The notes below the pieces were generated by a model, which ran no database searches, had not been told where the DNA came from, and worked only from the letters and a program-made list of their open reading frames with translations. Positions 24,569-35,274 of a stretch of 64,000 nt of DNA are shown piece by piece. This DNA is from Candidatus Chloroploca asiatica (GTDB taxonomy: Bacteria; Chloroflexota; Chloroflexia; Chloroflexales; Chloroflexaceae). The translations under genes were made by a program, and so were the position numbers. The stretch lies in assembly GCF_002532075.1 (NCBI RefSeq), contig NZ_LYXE01000024.1, forward strand, positions 1 through 64,000. Direction: 5' to 3'. Position 1 is the first letter of the stretch, and each line of letters opens with the position of its first letter.

Positions 24569-26398
24569 TTACCGTTCACCTCCGAGGGCGTGATCAAGGT
24601 TGACGGCGGCGCTGATCAGGGCCAGATGCGTAAACGCCTGAGGGAAATTGCCCAACGCTTCGCCACGGGCGCCCGTCTGTTCGGCGTAGAGGCCCACATG
24701 ATTGGCATATGTTAACATCCGTTCAAAGATCAGGCGCGCCTGTTCCTGCAAGGCTGGTTCGGTGACCGAAGCGCGGGTCAACGCTTCGACCAGCCAGAAG
24801 GTGCAAATGTTAAAGGCCCCCTCTTCGCCAGGCAGTCCGTCAACTCCATGCGCTGGATCGTAACGGTAAACGAGACTATTGGCAAGTAACCCCCCCTCGG
24901 CAGGTGAACGCATGATGGCTTTGAGCGTTGACCGCATGCGTGGATCATTGGCGGCGACAAAAAAGACCAGGGGCATCATGAGGTTCGAGGCATCCAGCGT
25001 GTCAGATCCATAAAATTGCATAAACGCTTGATGCTCGTCACTCCAGCCCTGTTCCATGATCTCCTCGAAGATCTGATCACGTACCCTAAGCCAGGTGTCG
25101 CGTTCAGCCGGGAACGAGCGTTTCTCGGCAATGCGCAGCCCCCGGTCAATGGCGACCCAGCACATCAGTTTGGAGTAGACAAAATGCTGAGGCTCGCCCC
25201 GCACCTCCCAGATACCTTCGTCTTTCCGGTGCCAGTTTGCACACACCCAGTTGATCATGCGCCGCAGTTCACACCAGAGGTCATATGAAATTGGTGCCCC
25301 ATGTTTGTTGAAGAGGTAGACTGCATCAAGCAATTCGCCGTAAATATCAAGTTGCAACTGGTTGTAAGCGCCGTTTCCAATGCGCACAGGGCGTGATTGA
25401 CGATAGCCTTCCAGATGGTCAAGCTCTTCTTCAACCAGTGTATGCCGGCCATCAATGCCATACATGATCTGCAGCGAGCCATCGGGTTCAAGTTCATGGC
25501 AGCGTGCTTCGACCCACTGCATGAATGCCTGAGCCTCCTCGGTAAATCCGATGCGCATCAAGGCATAAAGGGTAAAGGCGGCATCACGGATCCAGGTGTA
25601 GCGATAATCCCAGTTACGCACCCCACCGATCTCTTCGGGAAGACTGCAGGTTGCCGCGGCTACGATGGCTCCGGTTGGCGCAAAGGTAAGTAATTTAAGG
25701 GCTAAGGCCGAACGATATACAATTTCGCGCCAGCGCCCGGTATAGGTACACTGAGCCAACCAGCGGTGCCAGTAGTCTACCGTGGCCTCGAACTGGTGCT
25801 GGATATACGCGGCGGGCGGGCAAACAGGCGGTGTCTGTTGCAACTCTTCCAACACAAAATGGATCGTCTCTTGCTCGTTGAGGGTAAACTCGGCAATGGC
25901 TGCGTCGTTTTCCTCCCTCATCTGAATGGGTGCAGTAAGCACGAGACTCAATGCTGGTGTACGAAAAATGACCCCACAACCATCAAAGATCATGGTATGG
26001 GCATCGCGAGCATAGTTAAATGCGGGCGCACAGCGCATACGAAAGCGCATGGTGCCGCGTACCACACCCACCCGCCTGATGACCTGATGGACGTGCTCGC
26101 TTGACGCGGCGCGACCGACAGGCATAAAATCAACGACTTCCCCCACGCCCTCCGCACAATAAAAGCGGGTTACCAGTACATTGGTGTCGGGCCAGTAAAA
26201 CTGCTTGTGCCGTATCTCACTGGCAATTGGCTCGATCTGAAAGCGTCCGCCGCGAGCATCATCCAGGATGGCGGCGAAGACTGCCGGTGAGTCGAAATGG
26301 GGGAAGCAGAGCCAGTCGAGTGAACCATTCATCGCGATCAAGGCAACACTATGCATGTCTCCAATGACGCCGTAGTTTTCAATGGGTTGGTAAGGCAT
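24569..26398 (-). CDS. Glycoside hydrolase family 15 protein (glucoamylase or trehalase)
   Basis: A 609-residue GH15 enzyme with the two-part architecture of bacterial members. The N-terminal beta-sandwich domain opens [17 protein letters not shown] and [19 protein letters not shown]. The (alpha/alpha)6 catalytic domain has [24 protein letters not shown] and [19 protein letters not shown]. Members hydrolyse terminal alpha-1,4-glucans or trehalose; the sequence alone does not settle which. No signal peptide is seen, so a cytoplasmic role in glycogen, maltodextrin or trehalose breakdown is likely. It follows the CPBP protease gene by 33 bases. Confidence 0.88.
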   Translation of the reverse strand: MPYQPIENYGVIGDMHSVALIAMNGSLDWLCFPHFDSPAVFAAILDDARGGRFQIEPIASEIRHKQFYWPDTNVLVTRFYCAEGVGEVVDFMPVGRAASSEHVHQVIRRVGVVRGTMRFRMRCAPAFNYARDAHTMIFDGCGVIFRTPALSLVLTAPIQMREENDAAIAEFTLNEQETIHFVLEELQQTPPVCPPAAYIQHQFEATVDYWHRWLAQCTYTGRWREIVYRSALALKLLTFAPTGAIVAAATCSLPEEIGGVRNWDYRYTWIRDAAFTLYALMRIGFTEEAQAFMQWVEARCHELEPDGSLQIMYGIDGRHTLVEEELDHLEGYRQSRPVRIGNGAYNQLQLDIYGELLDAVYLFNKHGAPISYDLWCELRRMINWVCANWHRKDEGIWEVRGEPQHFVYSKLMCWVAIDRGLRIAEKRSFPAERDTWLRVRDQIFEEIMEQGWSDEHQAFMQFYGSDTLDASNLMMPLVFFVAANDPRMRSTLKAIMRSPAEGGLLANSLVYRYDPAHGVDGLPGEEGAFNICTFWLVEALTRASVTEPALQEQARLIFERMLTYANHVGLYAEQTGARGEALGNFPQAFTHLALISAAVNLDHALGGER

Positions 26399-26431
26399 AG
26401 CTTTGCTTTCTATGGTTGCTGTGGCTTGTCT

Positions 26432-27181
26432 TTATGTCCCCGCCAGTGCTGCATTGATCGCCAGGATCGCCAGGCCGTTTTGCATCATATGCAAGAGGAC
26501 ACTAGGCCAGATCGAGCCACTGCGTTCACGTAGATAGGCGAGCAATAGACCTAAGACAAATAGGGCTGGGAAGATGACTGGAATGACGTGGACAACGGTG
26601 AACGCAGCGGCGTTCAGCGCAATAGCCGTGATGAGAGACGTACGATAGCGCATCAATGGGTAGATCATTCCGCGAAAGAAGAGTTCTTCGGCGAAAGGAA
26701 CCAGCCCTGCGACAAGCAACAAGAGCATGACCAACTCTGCACTCGTCAGCGCTCGTCCGCCACTGATTGCTTCGATCTGAGGGTTTTCAAAATCCCCGAT
26801 CAAAAAAACGATAAGACTATTGATCAAAATAAGCAAAAAGAGTGCCGCAAGATAGAAGGGAATGACCAGCAGATAATCACGTCGGCTCGCCGAACGGACA
26901 CCGAGAGCTTCCCAGCCAGCGTGGCGTGCCGCAAAGAGGTAGACCCCTCCGATCAGGCTGAGATAAAAGCCCACCATGACGAGATAGAGGACGGGCGAAA
27001 CAATGCCAGTGCCGACCTCGAGGCCCAGTCCGCTGGTAAGGATCTGAACCATCAAACTCAAGACAATCAAAGCCCCGATGCTCATCATGGCAGCCAGGCC
27101 CACACTCCGCCAACCCCAGGCAGGCGGTGTAGGCGTGGGTTGCGGTGACTCCGGGGACGTGATCGATTCTTCCATGTACAT
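26432..27181 (-). CDS. CPBP family intramembrane glutamic endopeptidase
   Basis: A 249-residue membrane protein of the CPBP (Rce1/Abi-like) family. After a Pro-rich N-terminus there are about seven hydrophobic segments. The catalytic motifs are present: EELFFRG near residue 165, and the later His segments AFTVVHVIP and SVLLHMMQNG. Such proteases cleave within membranes, and some give bacteriocin self-immunity. No substrate is suggested by context. It has its own well-formed promoter and may head the run to GH15 and the GHMP kinase. Confidence 0.88.
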   Translation of the reverse strand: MYMEESITSPESPQPTPTPPAWGWRSVGLAAMMSIGALIVLSLMVQILTSGLGLEVGTGIVSPVLYLVMVGFYLSLIGGVYLFAARHAGWEALGVRSASRRDYLLVIPFYLAALFLLILINSLIVFLIGDFENPQIEAISGGRALTSAELVMLLLLVAGLVPFAEELFFRGMIYPLMRYRTSLITAIALNAAAFTVVHVIPVIFPALFVLGLLLAYLRERSGSIWPSVLLHMMQNGLAILAINAALAGT

Positions 27182-27210
27182 GGATGCTACTCCGTATAAG
27201 GTTTGATTCC

Positions 27211-27239
27211 CTTATAACATATTGCGTCCATGTTGGCAA
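27211..27239 (-). promoter_or_regulatory. Promoter of the CPBP gene
   Basis: On the minus strand TTGCCA (27234-27239) and TATAAG (27211-27216) are separated by exactly 17 bases, each matching the sigma-70 consensus in five of six positions. The predicted start is about 23 bases before the ATG. Confidence 0.6.
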
Positions 27240-27304
27240 TGGAGGTTTGCTGCGCAGCCAGGGCGATTGCATCATACGAAACCGGAGACAAAAAGACGCG
27301 CTAT

Positions 27305-27379
27305 CAGGGCACCCGCAAGGGGTGCCCCTCCAGGCCGGGGGCCGGACCCGGTGTAGGGGCACCCCTTGCGGGTGCCCTG
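27305..27379 (-). terminator. 25-bp perfect inverted repeat after the leu operon
   Basis: Arms 27305-27329 and 27355-27379 are perfectly complementary, with a 25-base GC-rich middle. It lies 37 bases past the leuD stop and before the CPBP promoter. It most likely ends the branched-chain operon transcript. Confidence 0.65.
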
Positions 27380-27416
27380 GCGGGGTGCATACACGGAAGA
27401 TGCAATCGCCATCAGG

Positions 27417-28025
27417 TCACAGGTGGGTATTCAGGGTGATCGGGCTCGCAGCTTCGTAAATGCGTACGGCCTCGTCCTGTTGCATCAGGAAGCCGAGTTG
27501 ATCGACTCCGTTGAGGAGGCAGTGACGGGCAAAGTTGTCGATGGGGAAGGCGACCGCTCGCCCTCCCGGCAAGATGACCTGCTGGGCCGCGAGGTCAATG
27601 GTCACCGAGGTTTCGGGGTCTTCTTCGATATGGCTCAAGAGTTCGTGGTAGGTCTCTTCATCAACGGTTACCGGTAACAGGCCAATTTTCAAGGCATTGC
27701 CACGAAAGATGTCGGCAAAATAGGGTGAGATAATCGCCTTGAAGCCGTAGCCCTCCAGCGCCCACGGTGCATGTTCGCGCGAACTGCCACAGCCAAAATT
27801 GCGCCCGGCGACAAGCACGGTTGCACCGGCTGCCTCGGGGCGATTCAGGGCAAAATCGGGGTTGGGCGTGCCATCTGGCAGGTACCGCCAGACTGTAAAG
27901 AGCCCTTCGGCCAGCCCGCTCTTGTCGGTTACTTTCAGATATTTGGCTGGAATGACCTGATCGGTATCGACATTATCAATCGGCAAGGCAACCGCCTTGC
28001 CAGCAAAGGTTGTGATCGGTTCCAT
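27417..28025 (-). CDS. leuD: 3-isopropylmalate dehydratase small subunit
   Basis: A 202-residue LeuD, which pairs with LeuC to isomerise 2-isopropylmalate to 3-isopropylmalate in leucine synthesis. The same complex often serves citramalate in isoleucine synthesis from pyruvate. ATG 28025 gives the family start ITTFAGKAVALPIDNVDTDQVIPAKYLK. The YFADIF and GCGSSREHAPWAL motifs are present. The much longer upstream frame crosses the repeat-rich gap and is not coding. It is the last gene of the operon. Confidence 0.95.
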   Translation of the reverse strand: MEPITTFAGKAVALPIDNVDTDQVIPAKYLKVTDKSGLAEGLFTVWRYLPDGTPNPDFALNRPEAAGATVLVAGRNFGCGSSREHAPWALEGYGFKAIISPYFADIFRGNALKIGLLPVTVDEETYHELLSHIEEDPETSVTIDLAAQQVILPGGRAVAFPIDNFARHCLLNGVDQLGFLMQQDEAVRIYEAASPITLNTHL

Positions 28026-28072
28026 GTGATGTAGTCTCGCTTTCTTTGCGCATGGGGCCTGTGGCTCCATGC

Positions 28073-28171
28073 GCATGAACGTTAGGGCTGACGCCCTACA
28101 AACCCGTGTGTATACGCGAGATGCTTGGGGGTTGCAGGCCCCATGGGCATGAACGTTAGGGCTGCCGCCCT
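28073..28171 (-). repeat. Two copies of a 25-base direct repeat
   Basis: GCATGAACGTTAGGGCTG followed by a hairpin-forming CGCCCT occurs at 28073-28097 and 28147-28171 with one difference. A related AGGGCTGATGCCCT element with similar flanks lies at 35275 in the same operon. This suggests a dispersed non-coding repeat. Confidence 0.55.
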
Positions 28172-28179
28172 TCCATCGG

Positions 28180-28240
28180 TTGGGATGCTGGTCATCTGCT
28201 GCCAGCGCAGTTGGCAACAGATGACCAGCATCCCAATGTT
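28180..28240 (-). terminator. Long hairpin between leuC and leuD
   Basis: TTGGGATGCTGGTCATCTG and its complement flank a short GC-rich middle containing a second small stem. It starts about 20 bases after leuC. Because leuD is the next gene in the same operon, this may be an intercistronic processing or attenuation element. Confidence 0.5.
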
Positions 28241-28259
28241 TGGGGGGCGGCAGGCCTTG

Positions 28260-29681
28260 TCACTGGTCAAGCAAGGTCCGCGGGTCGGTGACAACCCCGG
28301 TCAGGGCTGAAGCGACGGCGGTGAGCGGACTGGCGAGCATGGTACGTGCGCCTGGTCCTTGCCGCCCAACAAAGTTGCGGTTGCTCGTCGAGACGGCGTA
28401 TTTGCCTGGGGGCACCTGGTCGGCATTCATACCGAGACACGCCGAGCAGCCGGCTTCGCGCCATTCGGCCCCTGCCGCTTTGAAGATCGTGTCGAGGCCC
28501 TCTTCTTCAGCTTGGCGTTTGACCTGCTGGCTGCCTGGAACGACCATCACGCGGATCCCGTCGGCAACTTTGCGCCCGCGCAGATGGTGGGCGACCTGGC
28601 GCAAATCGTTGATGCGCGAGTTGGTACACGAGCCAATGAAGACCACATCAATCGGGTGGCCGAGCAGGGGCTTGCCAGGCTCAAGCTTCATATAATTCAA
28701 GGCCGCGTCGAGTTCCTGGCGGCTACCGGGATCGGGCATCTGTTCAGGGGTCGGCACCGGTGCATCAATTGGGATGCCCATCCCGGGGTTGGTGCCATAG
28801 GTGATCATCGGGGCAAGACTCGAGGCATCGAGGAACATCTCTTTGTCAAAGACGGCCTCGGGGTCACTGGGCAAGGTGCGCCAGCGGGCCACGGCTGCGT
28901 CGAAGTCAGCGCCTTTGGGCGCATACGGGCGCCCGGCGACATACTCAAAGGTTGTCTCGTCGGGGGCAACCATGCCGGCGCGTGCGCCGCCTTCGATGCT
29001 CATGTTGCAGATCGTCATTCGCTCTTCCATCGAAAGCGCGCGCATCGCTTCGCCCATATACTCAAAAACGTGCCCGGTGCCGCCGCCTACCCCATATTTG
29101 GCAATCAGCGCGAGAATAATATCCTTGGCCGTCACCCCGGGGTGCAACCGCCCCTCGATACGGACGGCACAGGTTTTGGGCCGCGACTGGAGCAGACACT
29201 GGCTGGCGAGCACATGGCCTACCTCTGACGTACCGATGCCAAACGCGAGCGCCCCAAAAGCGCCGTGGGTGCTAGTGTGGCTATCGCCACAGACAATCGT
29301 CATGCCAGGTTGGGTCAGACCCTGCTCGGGACCAATCACGTGGACAATGCCCTGGTTGGCGCTGCCTAGCTCGAAGAGCGGAATGTCAAAGTCGGCACAG
29401 TTTTTACGCAACTGGTCAAGCTGGGCAATCGCCTGGGGGTCAATCACCGGGATGATGCCCAGGGCATTGCGGGGCGTTGTTGGCGTACTGTGATCCATGG
29501 TTGCCAAAGTGCGATCAGGCCGACGCACGCGCAACCCGCGTTGGCGTAATTCGGTAAAGGCCTGGGGCGAGGTGACCTCGTGGATCAGGTGGAGATCAAT
29601 ATAGAGCACCGCTGGTGTGTCCGGTGTCTCAGGGCGAACAATATGGGCATCCCATACATTGTCAAAGAGGGTCTTTGGCAT
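28260..29681 (-). CDS. leuC: 3-isopropylmalate dehydratase large subunit
   Basis: A 473-residue aconitase-family large subunit with a 4Fe-4S cluster. ATG 29681 gives the normal start [15 protein letters not shown]. Typical blocks are [38 protein letters not shown] and the C-terminal [10 protein letters not shown] and NRNFVGRQG. Cluster cysteines lie in the last two cysteine-containing blocks. With LeuD it catalyses the second leucine step, and possibly citramalate isomerisation, since cimA is directly upstream. The gap to cimA is 52 bases with no hairpin. Confidence 0.96.
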   Translation of the reverse strand: MPKTLFDNVWDAHIVRPETPDTPAVLYIDLHLIHEVTSPQAFTELRQRGLRVRRPDRTLATMDHSTPTTPRNALGIIPVIDPQAIAQLDQLRKNCADFDIPLFELGSANQGIVHVIGPEQGLTQPGMTIVCGDSHTSTHGAFGALAFGIGTSEVGHVLASQCLLQSRPKTCAVRIEGRLHPGVTAKDIILALIAKYGVGGGTGHVFEYMGEAMRALSMEERMTICNMSIEGGARAGMVAPDETTFEYVAGRPYAPKGADFDAAVARWRTLPSDPEAVFDKEMFLDASSLAPMITYGTNPGMGIPIDAPVPTPEQMPDPGSRQELDAALNYMKLEPGKPLLGHPIDVVFIGSCTNSRINDLRQVAHHLRGRKVADGIRVMVVPGSQQVKRQAEEEGLDTIFKAAGAEWREAGCSACLGMNADQVPPGKYAVSTSNRNFVGRQGPGARTMLASPLTAVASALTGVVTDPRTLLDQ

Positions 29682-29733
29682 TGATTTGCTTTCTAGGTTG
29701 TACCACTGCGTCAAAAACGGGTAGAGATGGAAC

Positions 29734-31326
29734 TTATGAAGACTTTCTGTTCTGGCGCTCGCGTGAGCGCAGCAGGGGCAATTCGAGACTGTCCCACAGA
29801 GCCTGATAACTTGCTTCAATGATATTATGCGAGGCCCCAATGGTGGACCAGCGTTCGTCGCCTCTGGCACTCTCGATCAGCACACGGGGCGTTGCGGCGG
29901 TGCCGCGATGCTCGTCAATAATGCGTACTTTGTAGTCAACCAGGCGCACCTCGGCAAGTTCGGGATAGTGGGGCAACAGCGCTTTGCGGATGGCGCCGTC
30001 GAGTGCATTGACTGGCCCATCGCCCTCGGCAGCGGTATGCATCACCTGATCGCCAATGCGCACCTTAACCGTCGCCTGCGAGGTGATCTGGTGGTTGCCC
30101 CGTTTTTCCACAATGACCGTAAAGTCGAGCAGGTCAAAGGGAGGCGCATAATCAACCGCGCTACGCCGGATCAGCATCTCGAAACTCCCTTCAGCGGCTT
30201 CAAACTGAAACCCGCGGTGTTCAAGTTCTTTGATGCGCTGCACCACATTGCCTTCGACGCCTTGCAGGGTCAGGCCCAGTTCCTCGGCGCGTACGCGGAT
30301 ATTGCCCCGACCCGCGAGTTCGCTCACCACCACTCGTTTGGTATTGCCGACCAGGGTGGGGTCAATGTGCTGATAGCTTGACTCAACCTTCTCGATGGCG
30401 GCGACGTGAATACCGCCCTTGTGGGCAAAGGCACTGCGACCCACGTAGGCTGCGTGCGGATCAGGATTGAGGTTGGCGATTGCGGCCACGCTGTGCGCAA
30501 CGTCGCTAAGTTTTTGCAGTTGCGCCCGGCTGACGCACGCATAGCCAAGCTTTAGTTGCAAATTCGCAATCACAGGGATCAGATCCATATTGCCGCAACG
30601 CTCACCATAGCCGTTGATCGTCCCTTGCACTTGACGAACCCCCTCTTGCACAGCGGCGAGCGCATTCGCGACGGCCAGGGCACCATCATTGTGTGTATGG
30701 ATCCCGAGGTCAGGTTCGGGCAAACCCTGGGCGCGGAAAGAGGTGCGAACCTCACGCGTGATCGCGGCAACCTCGTGCGGCAGCGCCCCGCCATTGGTAT
30801 CGCAGAGCACCAGGCAATTGGCTCCGGCGCGGGCAGCAGCGGCAAGCGTTGCCAACGTATAGTCGGGATCAAGCTTGTAGCCATCAAAAAAGTGTTCGGC
30901 ATCGTAGACAACTTCTTTGTCGCGCTGCTTGAAATAGGCGACCGTATCAGCAATCATCGCCAGATTCTCTTCACGGGTCGTCTCGAGCACCTGTTCCACG
31001 TGGAGGATCGAACTCTTGCCGACCAGCGTCACGACCGGTGTCTCGGCTGCAACGAGCGCCTGCACATTCGCATCATCTTCGCAGCGATTGCCCGCGTGCC
31101 GGGTCGCACCAAAAGCGGCCACACGTGCATGGGTTAGACCGAGGCTTTTCACCCGCCGAAAAAACTCGGCATCTTTTGGATTCGAGCCAGGCCAGCCCCC
31201 TTCAATATAATGAATGCCAAGATCATCAAGAATGCGGGCGATTTTGAGTTTGTCTTCGCATGAAAGGGACATGCCTTCGCGCTGCGTACCATCACGAAGC
31301 GTCGTATCATAAAGCATGATCTGCAT
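29734..31326 (-). CDS. cimA: (R)-citramalate synthase
   Basis: A 530-residue DRE-TIM metallolyase of the citramalate synthase type. It condenses pyruvate with acetyl-CoA, giving a threonine-independent route to 2-oxobutanoate and isoleucine. ATG 31326 follows GGAGG at an ideal distance; the longer frame to 31431 is not needed. Key features are [15 protein letters not shown] near the start, [12 protein letters not shown] (the synthase-specific form that differs from LeuA) and [18 protein letters not shown]. The C-terminal LeuA-type regulatory domain follows. The co-encoded leuA at 32262 is distinct in sequence. Confidence 0.93.
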   Translation of the reverse strand: MQIMLYDTTLRDGTQREGMSLSCEDKLKIARILDDLGIHYIEGGWPGSNPKDAEFFRRVKSLGLTHARVAAFGATRHAGNRCEDDANVQALVAAETPVVTLVGKSSILHVEQVLETTREENLAMIADTVAYFKQRDKEVVYDAEHFFDGYKLDPDYTLATLAAAARAGANCLVLCDTNGGALPHEVAAITREVRTSFRAQGLPEPDLGIHTHNDGALAVANALAAVQEGVRQVQGTINGYGERCGNMDLIPVIANLQLKLGYACVSRAQLQKLSDVAHSVAAIANLNPDPHAAYVGRSAFAHKGGIHVAAIEKVESSYQHIDPTLVGNTKRVVVSELAGRGNIRVRAEELGLTLQGVEGNVVQRIKELEHRGFQFEAAEGSFEMLIRRSAVDYAPPFDLLDFTVIVEKRGNHQITSQATVKVRIGDQVMHTAAEGDGPVNALDGAIRKALLPHYPELAEVRLVDYKVRIIDEHRGTAATPRVLIESARGDERWSTIGASHNIIEASYQALWDSLELPLLRSRERQNRKSS

Positions 31327-31363
31327 GGCTTTGCCTCCAATCTTGGTTGGGCCAGGGGAGCGC

Positions 31364-32197
31364 TTACGCCTTCCAGCGTGGGTAACTACCGAACACCTTG
31401 AACATACCGGTTTTGGCACTAATGCGTTCAAGGGTTTGTTTCACGTGCGGATCTTCGCGATGCCCATTGACATCAACCAGAAAGATATACTGCCCAAGGA
31501 CAGCCTTGGACGGACGTGACTCGAGCTTGGTCATATTGATGTTTGCTTCGGCGAGCTCGAGCAGCGCACCGACCAATGTTCCGGCACGATCTTCCGTAAA
31601 GCCAAAGCAGAAACTCGTCTTATCGTCACCAGTTGGAGGCGCATCGGCGGTTGCCAGGACAATAAAGCGCGTGACATTGCCGAGGTTATCGGCAATATCG
31701 CGGGCAAGGATGTGCGTACCAGTCAACTCAGCGGCCCTCAGGGTACTAATGGCTGCGGCCTTGCGGTCATCGGCAACGGCCTCGGCGGGGGCCGCACTAT
31801 TCGAGAGCGATGCCACCGTCGCAACCCCAGGCAAACAGCGCTCGACAAAACGCCGACACTGCCCAAGACTCTGGGGATGGGCATAGAGCACCTCGATCGC
31901 GTTGAGACTCATCCCCGGACGCGCCACCAGATATTGGCGGATCGGAATGACGATCTCGCCAACGATCTGCAAACTTGTCTCATGGATCAACAGATCGAGG
32001 GTATACGTGACACTGCCTTCGAGCAGATTCTCGATAGGCAGCACCCCCACCAGGGCGGCCCCGGTCTCAATCGCGGTAACGACGGCGGGGATACTAGTCA
32101 GCGACAACAAGCCTAATTCAGGCCGGGTGGCTGCATACGCAAGCGCGGCTTCTTCTGAGAAGGTACCTGGTGGGCCAAGGTAAGCAATCAAATTCAT
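31364..32197 (-). CDS. pheA: Prephenate dehydratase
   Basis: A 277-residue monofunctional PheA that converts prephenate to phenylpyruvate. The catalytic part opens IAYLGPPGTFSEEAALAYA and contains a TRFIVLA motif (TRF is catalytic). A C-terminal ACT domain (KTSFCFGFTEDRAGTLVGALLEL and ESRPSK) provides phenylalanine feedback. Its presence in a branched-chain operon is unusual. The start codon lies only 18 bases after a strong hairpin, leaving no room for a private promoter, so it must be read from leuA. Confidence 0.95.
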   Translation of the reverse strand: MNLIAYLGPPGTFSEEAALAYAATRPELGLLSLTSIPAVVTAIETGAALVGVLPIENLLEGSVTYTLDLLIHETSLQIVGEIVIPIRQYLVARPGMSLNAIEVLYAHPQSLGQCRRFVERCLPGVATVASLSNSAAPAEAVADDRKAAAISTLRAAELTGTHILARDIADNLGNVTRFIVLATADAPPTGDDKTSFCFGFTEDRAGTLVGALLELAEANINMTKLESRPSKAVLGQYIFLVDVNGHREDPHVKQTLERISAKTGMFKVFGSYPRWKA

Positions 32198-32215
32198 AGG
32201 TTATTTCGCTTCTTC

Positions 32216-32252
32216 AGACCAATACGACTAGCGAAGCTAGCCGTATTGGTCT
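32216..32252 (-). terminator. GAA-triloop hairpin between leuA and pheA
   Basis: 17-bp stem (32216-32232, 32236-32252) with one arm difference that becomes a G-U pair only in minus strand RNA, the strand of leuA. It ends 18 bases before the pheA ATG, so it cannot fully terminate if pheA is to be expressed. A processing or stabilising hairpin is more likely. Confidence 0.6.
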
Positions 32253-32261
32253 GAAACAGCA

Positions 32262-33944
32262 TCATCCCCCAAAGAGATCGACCGGCAGCCCGCCATCAGA
32301 GTCGGTGCTATAGCCAGCGGCGTACGCGACAGCTTCGGCCTTGATGCGTTCTTGGCGTGCCGCGAGCATCTTATTGAGGGCGGCCATATACGCATAGGCC
32401 GCGGCCATGATGGTATCGGTATGCACCCCATAGCCACTAAAGATCTGCTGCGCAGCGCGGCGCCCGGTGAGACTGGCGGCGGTACTGGTACTGGCGGCCA
32501 TATTCAGCCCGGCATGGCCCTGTTCGCGGATGCGCACCGTCACTTCGGCGACGGCATCGAGCCCTTCAGTGATCGCGTTGATCGAGAATTCCATCAATTC
32601 ATTGGGGCGTTGAATAATGCGGTTGATCGCTTTGTAGATCGCATCAACGGGACCAGTGCCCTGGTCGCTATCAACGCGCACCTGACCATTGGGACCAATC
32701 AGGCGCACCGTGGCGGTCGGGATCATCCCGCTGCCCGAGCCATACTGCACATGGTCGAGCGTATAAATATCGGGCGTATGCTGCATCTCGCCGGCAATCA
32801 GCGCCTCGATATCACGGTCATCAACGCGCTTCTTACGGTCACAGAGATCCTTAAAGCGGGTGAAGACCTGTTGAAACTCTTCGGTGCTCAGCTTGTAGCC
32901 CATTGCCTCAACATGCTTCCGGAACGCATGGCGTCCCGAGTGCTTGCCAAGCACCAGTTCATTGCCATCGAGCCCAACCGTTTCGGCGCTCATAATCTCG
33001 TAGGTGAGCCGATTCTTGAGCACGCCATCCTGGTGGATACCCGACTCGTGGGCAAACGCATTTGCGCCAACGATCGCCTTATTGGGTGGCACAGGCACCC
33101 CGATAAAGCTTGAGACGAGACGCGAGGCGCGGGCGATCTCGTGGGTATTGATCTGGGTATGCACCTCATAAAATTGACCACGCGTATGGATCGCCATCAC
33201 GATCTCTTCGAGTGACGCATTGCCGGCCCGCTCGCCGATTCCATTGATCGTACACTCGACTTGGCGTGCACCGTTGCGCATCCCGGCCAGGGAATTGGCG
33301 ACAGCAACACCAAGGTCATCGTGGCAATGGGTCGAGAGGATGCAGTGCTCGATACCGGGCACGTTCTCGCGGAGATCACGGATCATCGCGCCATACTCAT
33401 CGGGCGTCAGATAGCCAACGGTGTCGGGAATATTCAGCGTTGTCGCCCCGGCTTCAACGGCGATTCTGACAGCCTCACGCAAAAAGGCCGGATCGCTTCG
33501 CCCGGCGTCCATTGGTGAGAACTCAACATCCTCACAGAGCGAGCGGGCATAGGTGACCATGTCGCGGATCACCTCAAGACACTCGGCGCGGGTCTTGCGG
33601 AATTGATGCTCGAGGTGAATGTCTGAGGTAGACATAAACGTGTGGATACGTTTCTTCACAGCGGGCTGGATGGCCGTCCAGGCTTTCTCGATATCGTTGC
33701 GATCAGCACGGGCGAGCGCCGCAATCACGGGGCCATCGTCCGTACCAACTTCACGGGCGATCTCGTGAACTGCCGCCCAGTCGCCTGGCGAAGCGGCGGG
33801 AAAGCCCGCTTCGATAATATCTACCTTCATCCGGGCAAGCTGGCGGGCAACTTCGAGCTTCTCCTCCAACGTCATCGTACAACCGGGGGCCTGCTCGCCA
33901 TCACGCAGCGTCGTATCGAAGATTCGTACGTGGCTGTCTCCCAT
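32262..33944 (-). CDS. leuA: 2-isopropylmalate synthase
   Basis: A 560-residue LeuA that condenses 2-oxoisovalerate with acetyl-CoA, the committed step to leucine. The N-terminus ([19 protein letters not shown]) and the [16 protein letters not shown] metal-binding block are diagnostic. The linker has [15 protein letters not shown]-terminal regulatory domain (residues ~400-560) would bind leucine. AGAGAGG precedes ATG 33944. The protein is slightly longer than the common ~510-residue form because of its C-terminal tail. Confidence 0.96.
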   Translation of the reverse strand: MGDSHVRIFDTTLRDGEQAPGCTMTLEEKLEVARQLARMKVDIIEAGFPAASPGDWAAVHEIAREVGTDDGPVIAALARADRNDIEKAWTAIQPAVKKRIHTFMSTSDIHLEHQFRKTRAECLEVIRDMVTYARSLCEDVEFSPMDAGRSDPAFLREAVRIAVEAGATTLNIPDTVGYLTPDEYGAMIRDLRENVPGIEHCILSTHCHDDLGVAVANSLAGMRNGARQVECTINGIGERAGNASLEEIVMAIHTRGQFYEVHTQINTHEIARASRLVSSFIGVPVPPNKAIVGANAFAHESGIHQDGVLKNRLTYEIMSAETVGLDGNELVLGKHSGRHAFRKHVEAMGYKLSTEEFQQVFTRFKDLCDRKKRVDDRDIEALIAGEMQHTPDIYTLDHVQYGSGSGMIPTATVRLIGPNGQVRVDSDQGTGPVDAIYKAINRIIQRPNELMEFSINAITEGLDAVAEVTVRIREQGHAGLNMAASTSTAASLTGRRAAQQIFSGYGVHTDTIMAAAYAYMAALNKMLAARQERIKAEAVAYAAGYSTDSDGGLPVDLFGG

Positions 33945-34016
33945 ATCACCTCTCTTTAGCTTGATCTATACTTATTGGTTTATTCGTCGTCTGTAACCGA
34001 AGTTTTCCGACCTTTC

Positions 34017-34092
34017 GCCCCCCTCCCAACCTCCCCCCGCTGGGGGGAGGCGTCCGGCTCCCTCCCCCAGCGGAGGAGGGCTGGGGAGGGGG
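34017..34092. repeat. GC-rich nested inverted repeat between ilvC and leuA
   Basis: A run of CCCTCCC and GGGGGAGG blocks forms several overlapping stems, such as CCTCCCCCCGC/GCTGGGGGGAGG and the block around GGAGGAGGGCTGGGGAGGG. The style is that of REP or small palindromic mobile repeats. No open frame is supported. Confidence 0.5.
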
Positions 34093-34105
34093 CAACAGAA
34101 ATTAA

Positions 34106-34162
34106 TCTGCTGGGACTAGACCGCGCAGGTCTGCCAGACCTGTGCGGTCTAGTCCCAGCAGA
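34106..34162 (-). terminator. 28-bp hairpin at the ilvC 3' end
   Basis: Arms of about 28 bases with one difference and a one-base centre lie directly after the ilvC stop (34166). Here the difference pairs as G-U on the plus strand, unlike the other hairpins, so its working orientation is unclear. Confidence 0.55.
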
Positions 34163-34165
34163 CCC

Positions 34166-35188
34166 TTACGCACCGCCGGTACCGGGTTTGACTTCACGTG
34201 GATTGACAAACGGCATCATGCGGCGTAATTCCAGCCCAATGCGCTCGATAGGATGTTCAATATCGGCCTGGCGGCGTGCATTGAAGCGCGGGCGGCCCTG
34301 AACATTCTCATCAATCCAATCTTCGGCAAAGGCCCCTGACTGGATATCGGCCAGGATTTGGCGCATCGACTGGCGTGTCTCGTCCGTAATCAGCCTCGGC
34401 CCGGCAGTATAGTCGCCCCACTCGGCGGTATCTGAGACCGAGTAGCGCATATAGTTGAGGCCACCCTGATAGAAGAGATCGACGATCAGCTTGAGTTCGT
34501 GCATACACTCGAAATAGGCTACCTCGGGCTGATAGCCTGCCTCGACCAGGGTTTCGAAGGCCATCTTGACGAGTGACGACACACCACCACAGAGCACGAC
34601 CTGTTCACCAAAGAGATCAGTCTCGGTCTCTTCGCCGAAGGTTGTCGTCAGCACACCGGCGCGGGTACAGCCGAGGCCTTTGGCATACGCGAGCGCATCG
34701 GCCATGGCTCCGCCGGTTGCATCTTGCTGCACCGCGACGAGTGCCGGAACGCCGCCGCCCTGCGTATAGACCTCGCGGACGCGGTGGCCGGGGGCTTTGG
34801 GGGCGACCATGCTCACATCAATGCCCGCCGGGGGGATAATCTGCCCAAACCGGACATTGAAACCGTGGGCAAACATCAGCGTCTTGCCTGGCTCCATATG
34901 TGGGGCAATATGATCACGATAGATGTCGGCCTGCCCGATATCAGGTGTGAGTATCATAATCATCTGGGCTTCGCGGGCGGCATCAGCCACACTCATCGGC
35001 TTGAGGCCGACCTCTTCCACCTTGCTCCAACTCTTTGACCCAGGATAGAGGCCAACCCGTACATCAAGCCCGCTATCGGTCAAATTACGGGCATGCGCGT
35101 GACCCTGGCTCCCGAAACCAATAATGGCAATCGGCTTGTTTTTCAGACGTTCGAGATCGGCCTGCTTGTCGTAAAAGAGCTCCGCCAT
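34166..35188 (-). CDS. ilvC: Ketol-acid reductoisomerase
   Basis: A 340-residue class I KARI that converts acetolactate or acetohydroxybutyrate to the dihydroxy acids using NAD(P)H and Mg. The Rossmann motif is [18 protein letters not shown]. Catalytic acidic residues occur in the usual positions within [13 protein letters not shown] and the C-terminal knotted domain ([17 protein letters not shown]). ATG 35188 is chosen because GGAG lies about 11 bases upstream; the frame also opens at GTG 35206. The C-terminal tail is slightly long. Confidence 0.96.
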   Translation of the reverse strand: MAELFYDKQADLERLKNKPIAIIGFGSQGHAHARNLTDSGLDVRVGLYPGSKSWSKVEEVGLKPMSVADAAREAQMIMILTPDIGQADIYRDHIAPHMEPGKTLMFAHGFNVRFGQIIPPAGIDVSMVAPKAPGHRVREVYTQGGGVPALVAVQQDATGGAMADALAYAKGLGCTRAGVLTTTFGEETETDLFGEQVVLCGGVSSLVKMAFETLVEAGYQPEVAYFECMHELKLIVDLFYQGGLNYMRYSVSDTAEWGDYTAGPRLITDETRQSMRQILADIQSGAFAEDWIDENVQGRPRFNARRQADIEHPIERIGLELRRMMPFVNPREVKPGTGGA

Positions 35189-35274
35189 GATACTGATCTT
35201 CTCCACATAAGAGGCAGACGAGGTCTGCCAGGCTTTGCGTACAGGGCACGTTCCCTGTCCGTCTCACATATTGC

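Noticed and set aside
28026-28217. Upstream extension of leuD
   Set aside because: The extra frame crosses hairpins and direct repeats and is not found in LeuD proteins.
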